Below are positions 1 to 11,523 of a DNA stretch of 64,000 nt, piece after piece. The position numbers and the translations under genes were made by a program. The stretch's first letter is position 1; each line of letters opens with the position of its first letter. Location of the stretch: NCBI GenBank assembly GCA_012976225.1, contig JAAVVG010000003.1, forward strand, positions 682,001 through 746,000. Direction: 5' to 3'. Source of the stretch: Golubevia sp. BC0850 (Eukaryota; Basidiomycota; Exobasidiomycetes; Golubeviales; Golubeviaceae). Under the pieces are notes generated by a model. That model was given only the letters and a program-made list of their open reading frames with translations, was not told where the DNA came from and made no database searches.

Positions 1-17
1 GTTTCAAGCGACGAGCG

Positions 18-3000
18 GTTCTCGAAAACGAAAACGTACGCGTTGAAATGGAACTCTTCCAACTTTTCTCTCCCTCTCCCTCTTCCATTACTACTTTCCA
101 ACCAGCCAACCATCACCTTTTCTCCTCTGGATCATGTCTGACATCGTTCCAAGTCCCGATCCTTCAACCGTCAACTTGAATCCAAAAGAGAAAGTTGAAA
201 ACGAGAGCACTCTCGCCGATCTCTTCGCTCTTGACCCAGTGAGTTTCCACTTTCCTCTACTTCCATCCACCTTTCGTTGACCTTCTTTTCCCACGTTCAC
301 CCTTCTTTCAAAAGTACTCTGAAGTAGACTTCCAAAAGAGCACCGCTCTTTCACCAGAGGACTTGTGAGTCAGAGTAATCGAGGTCCAAAGCTCAGTACC
401 GAGTCTCGAAGGCTGACTCGATTCTCCACCTGTCTACCTTTTTCAAACCTTTCGAAAGCTATGTGGATGATCAAGACAGTCTCGGAGACATGTAAGAGCG
501 AAGAATCTGACGCATACATCCAACTTTCCGGCAAGCCGTCGACTGAGCTGCAACTTGTCTCACTTTTCTTCTCCATCACCTTCTTCCCTTATCCTAGCTC
601 TGCCAAGTCCAAACGTCTAGCAGAGGTCGCTCTCAATGGAATGTCTATCGGAGTAGCCACCGGACAACTCTTCAACGTCAGAGGACAGAGACTGAACTCG
701 GTTGAGCTAGGTCGCAGGTCCTTCACCTCTCTCGAATCACTTCAGTATCGTGCTTGGGAATCCTCGGTGCCTCTTCCTCACTTCAGCTTCAAGCATGCTA
801 AGACGCTCCAACAACGTGCCAACTCTGGTGGTGGAGGAGGAGGAGGAGCTAGAGCTGGAGCTGGAAACCCAGGTCCAGATCGCAGATCCAACTCGTCTCA
901 CTCTCGTCGCTACGATCCAACCGCTCCAACTCAGCTCTCTTCTGCCAACCAGCACGGGAATGTATCAGAAGGCTCCGGCTTGGATCTCAAGGGCCAGGCT
1001 CTCAAGGAGCTGTATCGCATCACCGGCGACTTGGTCGTCACTAGCGCCGACGTCTCTCACTTTGAGAAGAAGTACCCACCTCTCAAGCCTCTCCGTGAGT
1101 TCTCCGTTTGAGAAGGAAGAGGAAGAAGATGATGGAATGGAAGGAAAAGAGAATACTGACGTTCAACTCATCTGCTCCTTTTCTCTCTCTCTCTCTCCTT
1201 CCTAGTGAACGCTCAACATCGCATCGTTTGCATCAGAGAGGTGAGCTAGAACTGATCCGGGGAGTCACTAGAACGATCTACTGCTGATCTTTCTTCCTTG
1301 GCTTCTCTTCACACTTTCATCACGCAGTCTCAAAAGATCGAGCCCTCCTTCGACGACGAACGCAGAGCGAGCGAACAGACTGCCTGTCTCGCCTCTTACA
1401 ATCGCATCAAGGACCATCTTGACCAAGTGATGAGCTTCGCCTTCAAGATGCAAAGCGAGATCCACGAGAACCTCAGAGTCATCGAGGACAGAGCCAGAGC
1501 GGTGGGAGTGGACGACTCGAAGTCCAACGACGTAGCTCCGCTGCTTCTGAGAAAGACTCCCAGTCGCTCTTTCGATCAATACGGAGAGGTCAGAAGAAGA
1601 GGAGGCGAGTTCCCCGAGTTTCTCCCACCCGCAGCCCGTCTCAACCACCGTCAACAAGACTTTCCATCTTCATCTCAACAACTTCAGATCCGTTCTAGCT
1701 CCCCTCCTGTTTCTGGAGGTCCAGAGGAAGCGACTTCGGACAACGTAGGTCCTTCGAACGTCGTCATGCAGAACGGTGAAGGGGATGAGAATGGGAATGG
1801 GAATGGGAATGGAAATGGGAATGGAAATGGAGTCGATCGCTCCTCACGTCAAGGCTCTCCAGAAGCAGCAGAGAAGGTCGACAACAAAGAGGGAAGAAAG
1901 GACGATGAGGCAGCCGAGGTCAACTCTGGTTCAGACGGCTCCGCAAAAGAAGAAGATCAGGAAGAGAATAAAGGTCAAGGAGACGTCTCGATGACCAACG
2001 AGAAGGAGACCGTCGCCGTCGCCATCGTCATCGAGGCTCAATCCTCCTCCCCAGCCAAGCCAGTCGAAGACATCCCCATCTACGACAGAGCTCGTTCCGG
2101 TTCTCTCTCCTCCCCACCTTCCGATCCTGCAAAGACCACTGACGCTCTAGGATCTGAGGCTGGACTGCAATGCGATTACCAAACCAGTCCTGGTCCTTCT
2201 TCCGGAGGAGCTCTTAGGAAAATGGAAGGCGTCCAAGGAGACGAGTCCGAAGAAGAGGAAGAAGAGGTAGATGAGTTGATGGAGGGACCTTCTCAAGGCA
2301 AGACTGGTCTCTCTCAGAATCAAGGTCAGAAGATGGAGATCGACGAGGAAGAGGACCAATCGAAAGCGGCAGACGCAGCTCCCTTCCTCTCTTCTCCTGA
2401 TCGTCAACAAGCCATTTCCTCCCCTCAACGTCAAGGAAGTTCCTCCTCTTCCTCTCCTGAACGTCAAGAGAACGCTAGGCCCTTCGCGATGGTCAGAACC
2501 AACTCTCTTCTCAAAGACAGACTCTTTTCAAGAGGTAGAGAGAGATCCAGTCCTGAGAGAAACTTGAACTCATCCAGCGTCACTCTCGTCTCTCAAGAGG
2601 TCGTCATGGAGAGAGTGGAGGAGAGTTCCTCGAGTCCACTTCAACCTAGATTCGCAATGCAGACTCAGATGGACAACGGTCGAGTCGAATCCTCTTCTCC
2701 TTCCAACTCTCCAACTCCTTGGAAGAGTTCCAAGCCTCAAAATTTCTTCCCACCCTCCGTCTTTCGCAGCAGTGGGTTGAATCCAGCAAACGATCCGAAG
2801 ACTCCAGAGGGCCCAATCTCGACTCTGTACTCGAATCCAGATGCTCAATCTTCGAAGGATCAAGAGAAGCAACTCGCAGTCGACACTTCAAAGAGACCCA
2901 CCTCTTCAGGAGGTCTTCAGTTCTCCACTACTTCCAGACAATTCGTTCCAGGTCTTTCTGGTCTTCAGAACCCTCCAAGCTCGAACACAATCAAGGAGAT

Positions 3001-3277
3001 CACTTCTGGTCAGATGGAGGGAGTGGACGGTAGAAAGAAGACCTCGAGTCTCGAGAGAAAGAAGAGTGGCGGTGGATTCAAAGGAGGAAAGCCAGAAGCC
3101 AAGAAGCCCCCCAAGCTTCTTACTTCTAAAGAGCTGGCGGAATTAGAAAAGGAAGAGGAGAAGTGAGAGAGGGGTGCTAGATTGAAAGAATGGACCGAAA
3201 CGAAATTGTCGACTCTGCCTCTCATGGTGATTGTAAATTCTCAGATACGCAAAACAGCCTTTGGTAATGGATGGACT
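18..3277 (+). repeat. Left arm of 3.26 kb inverted repeat
   Basis: This segment recurs in reverse complement at 8088-11347, with left and right coordinates summing to 11365. Open frames on both strands and in several overlapping phases translate identically in the two arms, which requires base-level identity rather than only protein similarity. One difference was seen, near the inner edge (3264 G against A in the other arm). The inner edge is sharp: similarity stops after 3277. Identity stops outward at about 18, but a short GTTTCA(A)GCG likeness just outside both outer edges leaves open that the repeat continues past the window start with a small indel. The arm holds one complete gene with about 115 bp upstream and 110 bp downstream. 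No transposase or terminal target duplication was seen. Confidence 0.95.
134..3166 (+). CDS. Hypothetical Ser-rich protein, left copy
   Basis: I do not recognise a family. Five exons close in phase: 134-238, 315-364, 412-1094, 1206-1240 and 1328-3166, giving 903 residues with GTGAGT/GTGAGC donors throughout. The start is the ATG at 134, which opens the first exon and gives a continuous frame through all splice junctions. The N-terminal part (to about residue 350) looks folded, with a helical segment around SQKIEPSFDDERRASEQ leading into a heptad-like stretch. The remaining 550 residues are low complexity, rich in Ser, Pro, Glu and Gln, with an Asn-Gly run coded by GGGAAT-type repeats at 1784-1830 and many SSP motifs that could be kinase sites. 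The C-terminus is Lys/Glu rich. An identical gene lies in the other arm, so dosage may be doubled. A role in cytoskeleton or chromatin would be guesswork. Confidence 0.75.
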
Positions 3278-3707
3278 GATTGAAACCAGCCAGATGAATG
3301 AGATTAAGAGAGTACGAGAAGAACATTTTTGTTGTTACATACAGGAGACAAAGGACTAACAAAAGGGTTTTTCATTTCCTTTTTTGGTCACAAGAGAGAG
3401 TGGATGAAATGTGCGTTTTAAGGAGGAGATGATGTGGGGACATTGTAATTTCATGGAGATTCCCCAACAGTGAAGGACAAAAGAAAAAAGAGAATGGAGG
3501 GAGAAAAGGGGTTGAAGATCTTGAGTGCTTTCTCCGACTTTCGAGTCGTGGCGTTCAAAGGAGAATTAATTGAGATTTTGAGAGAATTGATGAAACTCTA
3601 AGAAGTTCCCTGGAGGCTTGAGGTTTTGTTGAACTTTGAGAATTCTATGAACCCCTAGTTGTTTCCGACTTTCTCCTCCCCTCGAAGTTTCACTCTTTTT
3701 TCATTTT
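3278..3707. other. Spacer edge, no gene seen
   Basis: This stretch lies between the inner edge of the left repeat arm and the stop codon of U2A'. It is AT-rich with scattered short frames only. It probably supplies the 3' end of the minus-strand U2A' transcript. Confidence 0.5.
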
Positions 3708-5045
3708 TTATTTCTTCCCTCTTCCTCTTCCTCTACCTCTTCCACGACCTCTACCCGTACCTTTAGAACTCGTTTCAGCTTCTTTTTCTTGATCCAAAGT
3801 AGTTGCATCAATTCCATCTTCTTCATCTTCAACTTTCTTTTCAATTTCTTTCTGATCTATTTCCATTCCTTCCCCATTTTCATCTCCATTTGTTTCTTTC
3901 TCTTGTTCCTGTCCATTCCCATAACTTTCTTCAAGTTCAATTCCATCCTCATCCTGAGGCATAAACCCATCTCTCAATTTCTCCTCCAATTTCCTGATTT
4001 CTTCCAAACTACTTGAATTTTCAATCAACCTTTCTAAATTCTTTCGTTCTCTTGGTGTCATTAATCTACCTTTCCTTCCTGCTTCCCCTTCCGAACTGGT
4101 CTCTTTTCCATTGGTCTTTGTAGAACCAACTTCAAATGTGTTTGATAAAACTATAGACTGATCCTTTAAGATTTCATCTTGAGATTTGGTGGTTAAAGAA
4201 ATTGAGAGAGATGAAGGACGACCGTCTTCTAGCTCGAAGAGTTGTTTTGAATGAGATCGTTCCTTTGAAAAGAGGAAGGGGAAAGAGGGGGAAAGGAGAG
4301 GGTGGGAGGTAGGGAGAGAGAGGATTAGAATCCAGACATCAAGGTCGGTCTAAGAGTAAAGGCTCTTCCTCTCCTCCAACCCCTCTTGGACCTGCAAACG
4401 TGCTTGCGAGTTCATCAGCTAGAACTTCACCATCCAAAGCCGTCTTGCCATGTGACTCACCTTATCCTTGATCCTCCTAAAATCCAACACTCTCAACCCT
4501 TTACATTTCCAAACCAAGAATTCTCTATAATTAGCCAATCGAGCGACTGGATTCCCCATCAAACTCAGGTATTCAAGTCTCGGAAACTTTCCCAAGGGTA
4601 CCAGACTTGAGATTGTAGAGAGATGATTGTTGTTGAGGTTGATGGTGACCAGGTTTGGTAGAGTGAAAGCTATAGTAGGGGATAATAAAGAGATTTGATT
4701 GTTTGAAAGTAATAGAATCGATAAACGAGATAGTAAAGGGAAGTTTGTAAGGTGATGGATGTCATTGTCTGTTAAATCTAGAATATCATTTTGATCCTGG
4801 AAGAAATGGAAGGATGAGGATGGGAGATGGAGAAGGTTCAGTCAAGGCAGGTAGATGAGCAGTGATCTCTCCCTTCTTTTGCCTTCTTTTCCCTTCTGAA
4901 ATGACATTAGAATTTGATTACTAACCTTTGTTACACCCAAGTTTTCGATTGCGGGTAATTTCAAACCTCTAAGATCCAGTTCTCTCTGTTTCAATGGGTT
5001 TAACTTTGATGGAGCTTGAGCTATAAGCTCCGGCGTTAACTTCAT
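3708..5045 (-). CDS. LEA1: U2 snRNP protein A' (U2A'/Lea1)
   Basis: Spliceosomal leucine-rich-repeat protein that partners U2B'' on stem-loop IV of U2 snRNA, acting in branch-site recognition in the nucleus. Three exons join in phase: 5045-4926, 4796-4461 and 4262-3708, giving 336 residues. The opening MKLTPELI and the following RELDLRGLKLPAIENLG are hallmark U2A' sequence. Exon 2 has the LRR series (ILDLTDNDI, LLLSNNQIS, TINLNNNHLS, YLSLMGNPV) and the cap motif with LRVLDFRRIKDK. The C-terminal half is charged and ends in a pure Arg-Gly run (GRGRGRGRGRGKK), longer than in yeast or human relatives and likely an RNA-contacting or methylated tail. It faces the septin gene across 311 bp and lies inside the inverted-repeat spacer. 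Confidence 0.95.
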
Positions 5046-5356
5046 CGAACTAGAAACGTCTGTCTTAACTTGATTTTGCGATCTGATTTGCCAGAGATTT
5101 AGATCGACTGATTTGAATAGAGAGAAGAATCAAAGAAGAATCGTTGGATGCTATACGAAGGAAGTGGCTCTGGCTGCTGTTGCACTAAGTTTCCTCGCTC
5201 TTACTCCCTCCCACCTTCCCAACCTGCTGGACTACTCCTCATCCTACTGCAAGTTGATCTCACTTCGATTCAAGTCTAGTAACTTTAATCCATCAACTAG
5301 ACCAGACCAATCCTTCCTTCCATCAACCTCCAATCCCTTCATCCTTCGCCACGACC
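5046..5356. promoter_or_regulatory. Shared divergent promoter, U2A'/septin
   Basis: The 311 bp between the two start codons must serve both transcripts. The septin side has a pyrimidine-rich leader just before the ATG. No specific factor site was identified. Confidence 0.5.
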
Positions 5357-7493
5357 ATGTCAAGCGCACAATCCAATGGAGCCGCCCCAGCAGCTCAATC
5401 CAATGGAGCCTCTCGTAAGAAGTTAATGGGTTACGTAGGTTTCGCCAATTTACCAAATCAAGTTCATCGTAGATCTGTCAGAAAAGGTTTCCAATTCACA
5501 ACCATGGTAGTCGGTGAATCTGGTTTAGGAAAATCAACCTTGATTAACACTTTGTTCAACACAACCCTTTACTCCAAGAAGGAAGTCCCTCCTCCTCATC
5601 ATGATAGATCCAAAACTGTCGCGATCGAATCCATCTCGGCTGATATCGAGGAGAATGGGGTTAGGTTGAGATTGAACGTAGTTGATACTCCTGGGTTTGG
5701 TGATTTCGTTAACAATGATGATAGGTGAGTAACCGGCCAGGAGGAAGGACGAGCGAACACAAGTCTGACTGGGATCAGAGGCTCTCGTTGAGGCTTAGAC
5801 AAAGGTTGGAGGGGATGAGGCAGTTTGAATTGGTTCTGAGATAGATTCGAAGATGCCATTGAGAAAGCAGGTGTACTGCATCTACAGAATTGGCTAGAGC
5901 CAGAGCGAGCGAGCGAGGTCGCTAGCCATCTCGTTCTTCTCGAGCCATCAATCAATCAACCTTCTTCTATTCAACTTGCTCAAAGTCTCAAGTGTATCAA
6001 TCCGAAGTGATGATAACTAACTCTACCCACTTTCTCGCCTACTTCCCGTTACAGTTGGAAGCCAATCGTAGACAACATTGAATCCAGATTCGATGCTTAC
6101 TTGGAACAAGAGAACAGAGTCAATCGCGCAAAGATGGTCGATAACCGTGTTCATGCTTGTCTTTACTTCATTCAACCTACTGGTCATGCGTGAGTATAGA
6201 TCATCTCAGACGTAGGGAAAGAGGAGGGTTGAAGTGGGGCTGTAGCGAAGGTACGGAGGAGAGGAAGCTAAATGGCTAAAGAGGGGAAGTAGAATAACCC
6301 TTCCTCAAACGAGAAGGATTTCTTAAATTTCGAAGATCAAGCATCATTGAAACAGAGTTCTAATGCAAGGTCGGATTGTATCGCGATGGCTCTGTCCTAT
6401 CCCCACTTTCTACTCCATTCTAACCTCCCCCTTTCCCCCTCTCTTTTGGCAAATTTTCAGTCTTCGTCCAATCGACATTGAATTCATGCGTCGTCTACAT
6501 GAGAAAGTTAACCTAATCCCAGTCATTGCTAAATCAGATACCTTGACAGATGAGGAGATTACTACTTTCAAGAAGAGAGTTTTGGATGATATCGCTCATC
6601 ATAGCATTCAAATCTTCCATGCTCCTATTTATGATAATGAAGATGAGGAGACTGTGGCAGAGAATGCTGAGATTGTTGTGAGTATGAGCTTTGAGGAGAA
6701 GGAGGGAAAGTTTGGGAGGGTAGATGGGAAGTGGAAAGTGGAAAGATGAGTGGATAGAAGAGGTTAGAAAGATGAGGTTGAGTTTCTTGGGAAGGATTGG
6801 AAAATTGAACCTTGTCTTTCCGTTTTCTCAACTACCCAACCTTCAGCGCAAGATTCCATTTGCAGTGGTAGGATCCAACACAGAAGTCGACACACCAGAT
6901 GGACGTCGCGTTCGTGGACGAGTTTATCCATGGGGAACCATTGAAGTAGACAATGAAAACCACTGTGATTTCGTTAAATTACGTCAAATGTTAATTCGTA
7001 CTCATATGGAAGAATTAAAAGAACATACTCACAAGACTTTATACGAAAAGTACAGATCTGGAAAATTGGTTGGAATGGGAGTCACTCAAGACATGTCAGT
7101 CTTTAAGGAAGTCAATCCTGCTGCTAAAATGGCAGAGGAAAGATCGTTACATGAAGCTAAATTATCCAAAATGGAAAACGAAATGAAATTGGTCTTTCAA
7201 CAAAAAGTGGCTGAGAAGGAAGCTAAATTGAAACAAAGTGAAGAAGAACTTTATGCTAGACATAGAGAAATGAGAGATGCTTTGGAAAAACAAAGAGCTG
7301 AATTGGAAGATAAGAAGAGAAGATTGGAAAGTGGTAGACCTTTGACTCCGGAAAAGGTTTCGGTGAGTATCTTGAAATTTCTCCTTTCACCCTTTCTTTC
7401 GCTACTTCCACTGACTTGCACTCCTTTCTTCTTCGCTTTTTTCGCTCACTTCAGCAGCAACAAAAGAAGAAAGGTTTCTCGCTAAGGAATTAA
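5357..7493 (+). CDS. CDC3: Septin, Cdc3 type
   Basis: GTP-binding filament protein of the septin ring, needed for bud-neck or hyphal septation. Five exons close in phase: 5357-5724, 6055-6189, 6461-6677, 6847-7362 and a 39-nt last exon 7455-7493, giving 424 residues. The phrase [20 protein letters not shown] is the Cdc3/AspB-class signature. P-loop GESGLGKS is at residues 53-60, the G3 motif DTPGFGD and G4 motif AKSD are intact, and the septin unique element with [13 protein letters not shown] is present. Residues from about 300 to 400 are charged and heptad-like, the expected C-terminal coiled coil. It has a much shorter N-terminal extension than S. cerevisiae Cdc3. The gene is single copy within the spacer of the inverted repeat. 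Assignment to Cdc3 rather than another septin class rests on the N-terminal signature. Confidence 0.95.
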
Positions 7494-8087
7494 ATCCCCT
7501 TCTTTTTGTTCGTCGAAGTCAAGAAGGACTCTTTCTCTTTCTCCCTTTCCCCCCTTCTATTTGCCTTTCAAGCCTTTCCAAATCTCCAAACTCATCTCGG
7601 ATTCAATTCGAAGGAATGATTTCATCTGAAATACCTCAAATTCAACCAAAAACAAGGTTTAAATCCTCCTTTCTCAACCCAATCTATTCTTCAACTTTCT
7701 CCATCCCCTCGGTCCCCTTTGACGCTTTTCTGCAGGAAGATCTTGTCATTTTCGTTTCCTCCCTTATTGTTTCGATAACACAAACCTCTCCCTTTATTTG
7801 ATGTTTCTCTCATGCCCCCTCTTTCATGAAGTGCCTTTCTCTCTTTTGAGTTCCCCAATTTTCGAAACTTTCTCCTCTCCTCATTTTTCTTTCTCAATTT
7901 CTCTTTTCCTTAGATAATGCTTTTCTACTTTCTCCCACTCTTATTATTTCTCTGTCTCCTTTTCTCTATTCTCCTTTCGAATCACAAAGACCAACAAAAA
8001 AACAAGTATCTCTCTTCAAGTGTCGATTATAGTGAGACTCTCTGGTGCTCTCGAAGGAACCTATCCCGCCGGCTTGAAAAGATCTCT
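7494..8087. other. Intergenic, pyrimidine-rich, no gene seen
   Basis: The sequence after the septin stop is strongly C/T-rich with short frames that look like nothing known. It probably contains the septin 3' UTR. The boundary with the right repeat arm is at 8087/8088. Confidence 0.5.
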
Positions 8088-11000
8088 AGTCCATCCATTA
8101 TCAAAGGCTGTTTTGCGTATCTGAGAATTTACAATCACCATGAGAGGCAGAGTCGACAATTTCGTTTCGGTCCATTCTTTCAATCTAGCACCCCTCTCTC
8201 ACTTCTCCTCTTCCTTTTCTAATTCCGCCAGCTCTTTAGAAGTAAGAAGCTTGGGGGGCTTCTTGGCTTCTGGCTTTCCTCCTTTGAATCCACCGCCACT
8301 CTTCTTTCTCTCGAGACTCGAGGTCTTCTTTCTACCGTCCACTCCCTCCATCTGACCAGAAGTGATCTCCTTGATTGTGTTCGAGCTTGGAGGGTTCTGA
8401 AGACCAGAAAGACCTGGAACGAATTGTCTGGAAGTAGTGGAGAACTGAAGACCTCCTGAAGAGGTGGGTCTCTTTGAAGTGTCGACTGCGAGTTGCTTCT
8501 CTTGATCCTTCGAAGATTGAGCATCTGGATTCGAGTACAGAGTCGAGATTGGGCCCTCTGGAGTCTTCGGATCGTTTGCTGGATTCAACCCACTGCTGCG
8601 AAAGACGGAGGGTGGGAAGAAATTTTGAGGCTTGGAACTCTTCCAAGGAGTTGGAGAGTTGGAAGGAGAAGAGGATTCGACTCGACCGTTGTCCATCTGA
8701 GTCTGCATTGCGAATCTAGGTTGAAGTGGACTCGAGGAACTCTCCTCCACTCTCTCCATGACGACCTCTTGAGAGACGAGAGTGACGCTGGATGAGTTCA
8801 AGTTTCTCTCAGGACTGGATCTCTCTCTACCTCTTGAAAAGAGTCTGTCTTTGAGAAGAGAGTTGGTTCTGACCATCGCGAAGGGCCTAGCGTTCTCTTG
8901 ACGTTCAGGAGAGGAAGAGGAGGAACTTCCTTGACGTTGAGGGGAGGAAATGGCTTGTTGACGATCAGGAGAAGAGAGGAAGGGAGCTGCGTCTGCCGCT
9001 TTCGATTGGTCCTCTTCCTCGTCGATCTCCATCTTCTGACCTTGATTCTGAGAGAGACCAGTCTTGCCTTGAGAAGGTCCCTCCATCAACTCATCTACCT
9101 CTTCTTCCTCTTCTTCGGACTCGTCTCCTTGGACGCCTTCCATTTTCCTAAGAGCTCCTCCGGAAGAAGGACCAGGACTGGTTTGGTAATCGCATTGCAG
9201 TCCAGCCTCAGATCCTAGAGCGTCAGTGGTCTTTGCAGGATCGGAAGGTGGGGAGGAGAGAGAACCGGAACGAGCTCTGTCGTAGATGGGGATGTCTTCG
9301 ACTGGCTTGGCTGGGGAGGAGGATTGAGCCTCGATGACGATGGCGACGGCGACGGTCTCCTTCTCGTTGGTCATCGAGACGTCTCCTTGACCTTTATTCT
9401 CTTCCTGATCTTCTTCTTTTGCGGAGCCGTCTGAACCAGAGTTGACCTCGGCTGCCTCATCGTCCTTTCTTCCCTCTTTGTTGTCGACCTTCTCTGCTGC
9501 TTCTGGAGAGCCTTGACGTGAGGAGCGATCGACTCCATTTCCATTCCCATTTCCATTCCCATTCCCATTCCCATTCTCATCCCCTTCACCGTTCTGCATG
9601 ACGACGTTCGAAGGACCTACGTTGTCCGAAGTCGCTTCCTCTGGACCTCCAGAAACAGGAGGGGAGCTAGAACGGATCTGAAGTTGTTGAGATGAAGATG
9701 GAAAGTCTTGTTGACGGTGGTTGAGACGGGCTGCGGGTGGGAGAAACTCGGGGAACTCGCCTCCTCTTCTTCTGACCTCTCCGTATTGATCGAAAGAGCG
9801 ACTGGGAGTCTTTCTCAGAAGCAGCGGAGCTACGTCGTTGGACTTCGAGTCGTCCACTCCCACCGCTCTGGCTCTGTCCTCGATGACTCTGAGGTTCTCG
9901 TGGATCTCGCTTTGCATCTTGAAGGCGAAGCTCATCACTTGGTCAAGATGGTCCTTGATGCGATTGTAAGAGGCGAGACAGGCAGTCTGTTCGCTCGCTC
10001 TGCGTTCGTCGTCGAAGGAGGGCTCGATCTTTTGAGACTGCGTGATGAAAGTGTGAAGAGAAGCCAAGGAAGAAAGATCAGCAGTAGATCGTTCTAGTGA
10101 CTCCCCGGATCAGTTCTAGCTCACCTCTCTGATGCAAACGATGCGATGTTGAGCGTTCACTAGGAAGGAGAGAGAGAGAGAGAAAAGGAGCAGATGAGTT
10201 GAACGTCAGTATTCTCTTTTCCTTCCATTCCATCATCTTCTTCCTCTTCCTTCTCAAACGGAGAACTCACGGAGAGGCTTGAGAGGTGGGTACTTCTTCT
10301 CAAAGTGAGAGACGTCGGCGCTAGTGACGACCAAGTCGCCGGTGATGCGATACAGCTCCTTGAGAGCCTGGCCCTTGAGATCCAAGCCGGAGCCTTCTGA
10401 TACATTCCCGTGCTGGTTGGCAGAAGAGAGCTGAGTTGGAGCGGTTGGATCGTAGCGACGAGAGTGAGACGAGTTGGATCTGCGATCTGGACCTGGGTTT
10501 CCAGCTCCAGCTCTAGCTCCTCCTCCTCCTCCACCACCAGAGTTGGCACGTTGTTGGAGCGTCTTAGCATGCTTGAAGCTGAAGTGAGGAAGAGGCACCG
10601 AGGATTCCCAAGCACGATACTGAAGTGATTCGAGAGAGGTGAAGGACCTGCGACCTAGCTCAACCGAGTTCAGTCTCTGTCCTCTGACGTTGAAGAGTTG
10701 TCCGGTGGCTACTCCGATAGACATTCCATTGAGAGCGACCTCTGCTAGACGTTTGGACTTGGCAGAGCTAGGATAAGGGAAGAAGGTGATGGAGAAGAAA
10801 AGTGAGACAAGTTGCAGCTCAGTCGACGGCTTGCCGGAAAGTTGGATGTATGCGTCAGATTCTTCGCTCTTACATGTCTCCGAGACTGTCTTGATCATCC
10901 ACATAGCTTTCGAAAGGTTTGAAAAAGGTAGACAGGTGGAGAATCGAGTCAGCCTTCGAGACTCGGTACTGAGCTTTGGACCTCGATTACTCTGACTCAC

Positions 11001-11347
11001 AAGTCCTCTGGTGAAAGAGCGGTGCTCTTTTGGAAGTCTACTTCAGAGTACTTTTGAAAGAAGGGTGAACGTGGGAAAAGAAGGTCAACGAAAGGTGGAT
11101 GGAAGTAGAGGAAAGTGGAAACTCACTGGGTCAAGAGCGAAGAGATCGGCGAGAGTGCTCTCGTTTTCAACTTTCTCTTTTGGATTCAAGTTGACGGTTG
11201 AAGGATCGGGACTTGGAACGATGTCAGACATGATCCAGAGGAGAAAAGGTGATGGTTGGCTGGTTGGAAAGTAGTAATGGAAGAGGGAGAGGGAGAGAAA
11301 AGTTGGAAGAGTTCCATTTCAACGCGTACGTTTTCGTTTTCGAGAAC
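8088..11347 (-). repeat. Right arm of 3.26 kb inverted repeat
   Basis: Reverse complement of 18-3277. The arms are separated by a 4810 bp single-copy spacer (3278-8087). The arm ends 594 bp beyond the septin stop codon and carries the second copy of the unknown gene on the minus strand. Near-identity implies a very recent duplication, ongoing gene conversion between arms, or an assembly error that joined two copies of one locus. The distinct flanks on all four edges are what a real inverted duplication would show. Confidence 0.95.
8199..11231 (-). CDS. Hypothetical Ser-rich protein, right copy
   Basis: This is the mirror copy of the gene at 134-3166. The predicted exons are the mirror positions (11231-11127, 11050-11001, 10953-10271, 10159-10125, 10037-8199) and code for the same 903 residues. 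All splice sites are preserved, so nothing in the sequence says which copy is the original or that either is decaying. About 116 bp of shared upstream sequence are inside the arm, and upstream of that the two copies have different flanks, so their promoters may differ. The two copies are transcribed toward each other across the spacer. Confidence 0.75.
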
Positions 11348-11523
11348 AGTGCCAGCGTGCCAGACGATCAATGCTGAAGCGCTGAAACGTAGACCTGTCT
11401 GGCATGAAACTTTGGTTTTAGATGCTTTTTTGATTACGAATTTTGATTAAAAGAGAGGGGATGAGGATGTAAAATTACAGATGGAGTGATAGAACAGATC
11501 GAGTGATGGAAAAGTCAAGAAAC

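Noticed and set aside
737-955. Ser-run frame on the opposite strand of the repeat-arm gene
   Set aside because: It is the antisense reading of the GGAGGA repeat coding for Gly in the real exon.
18-11347. Inverted repeat as a transposon or its terminal repeats
   Set aside because: The arms carry an intron-bearing host-type gene and the spacer carries U2A' and a septin. No transposase, integrase or target duplication was seen.
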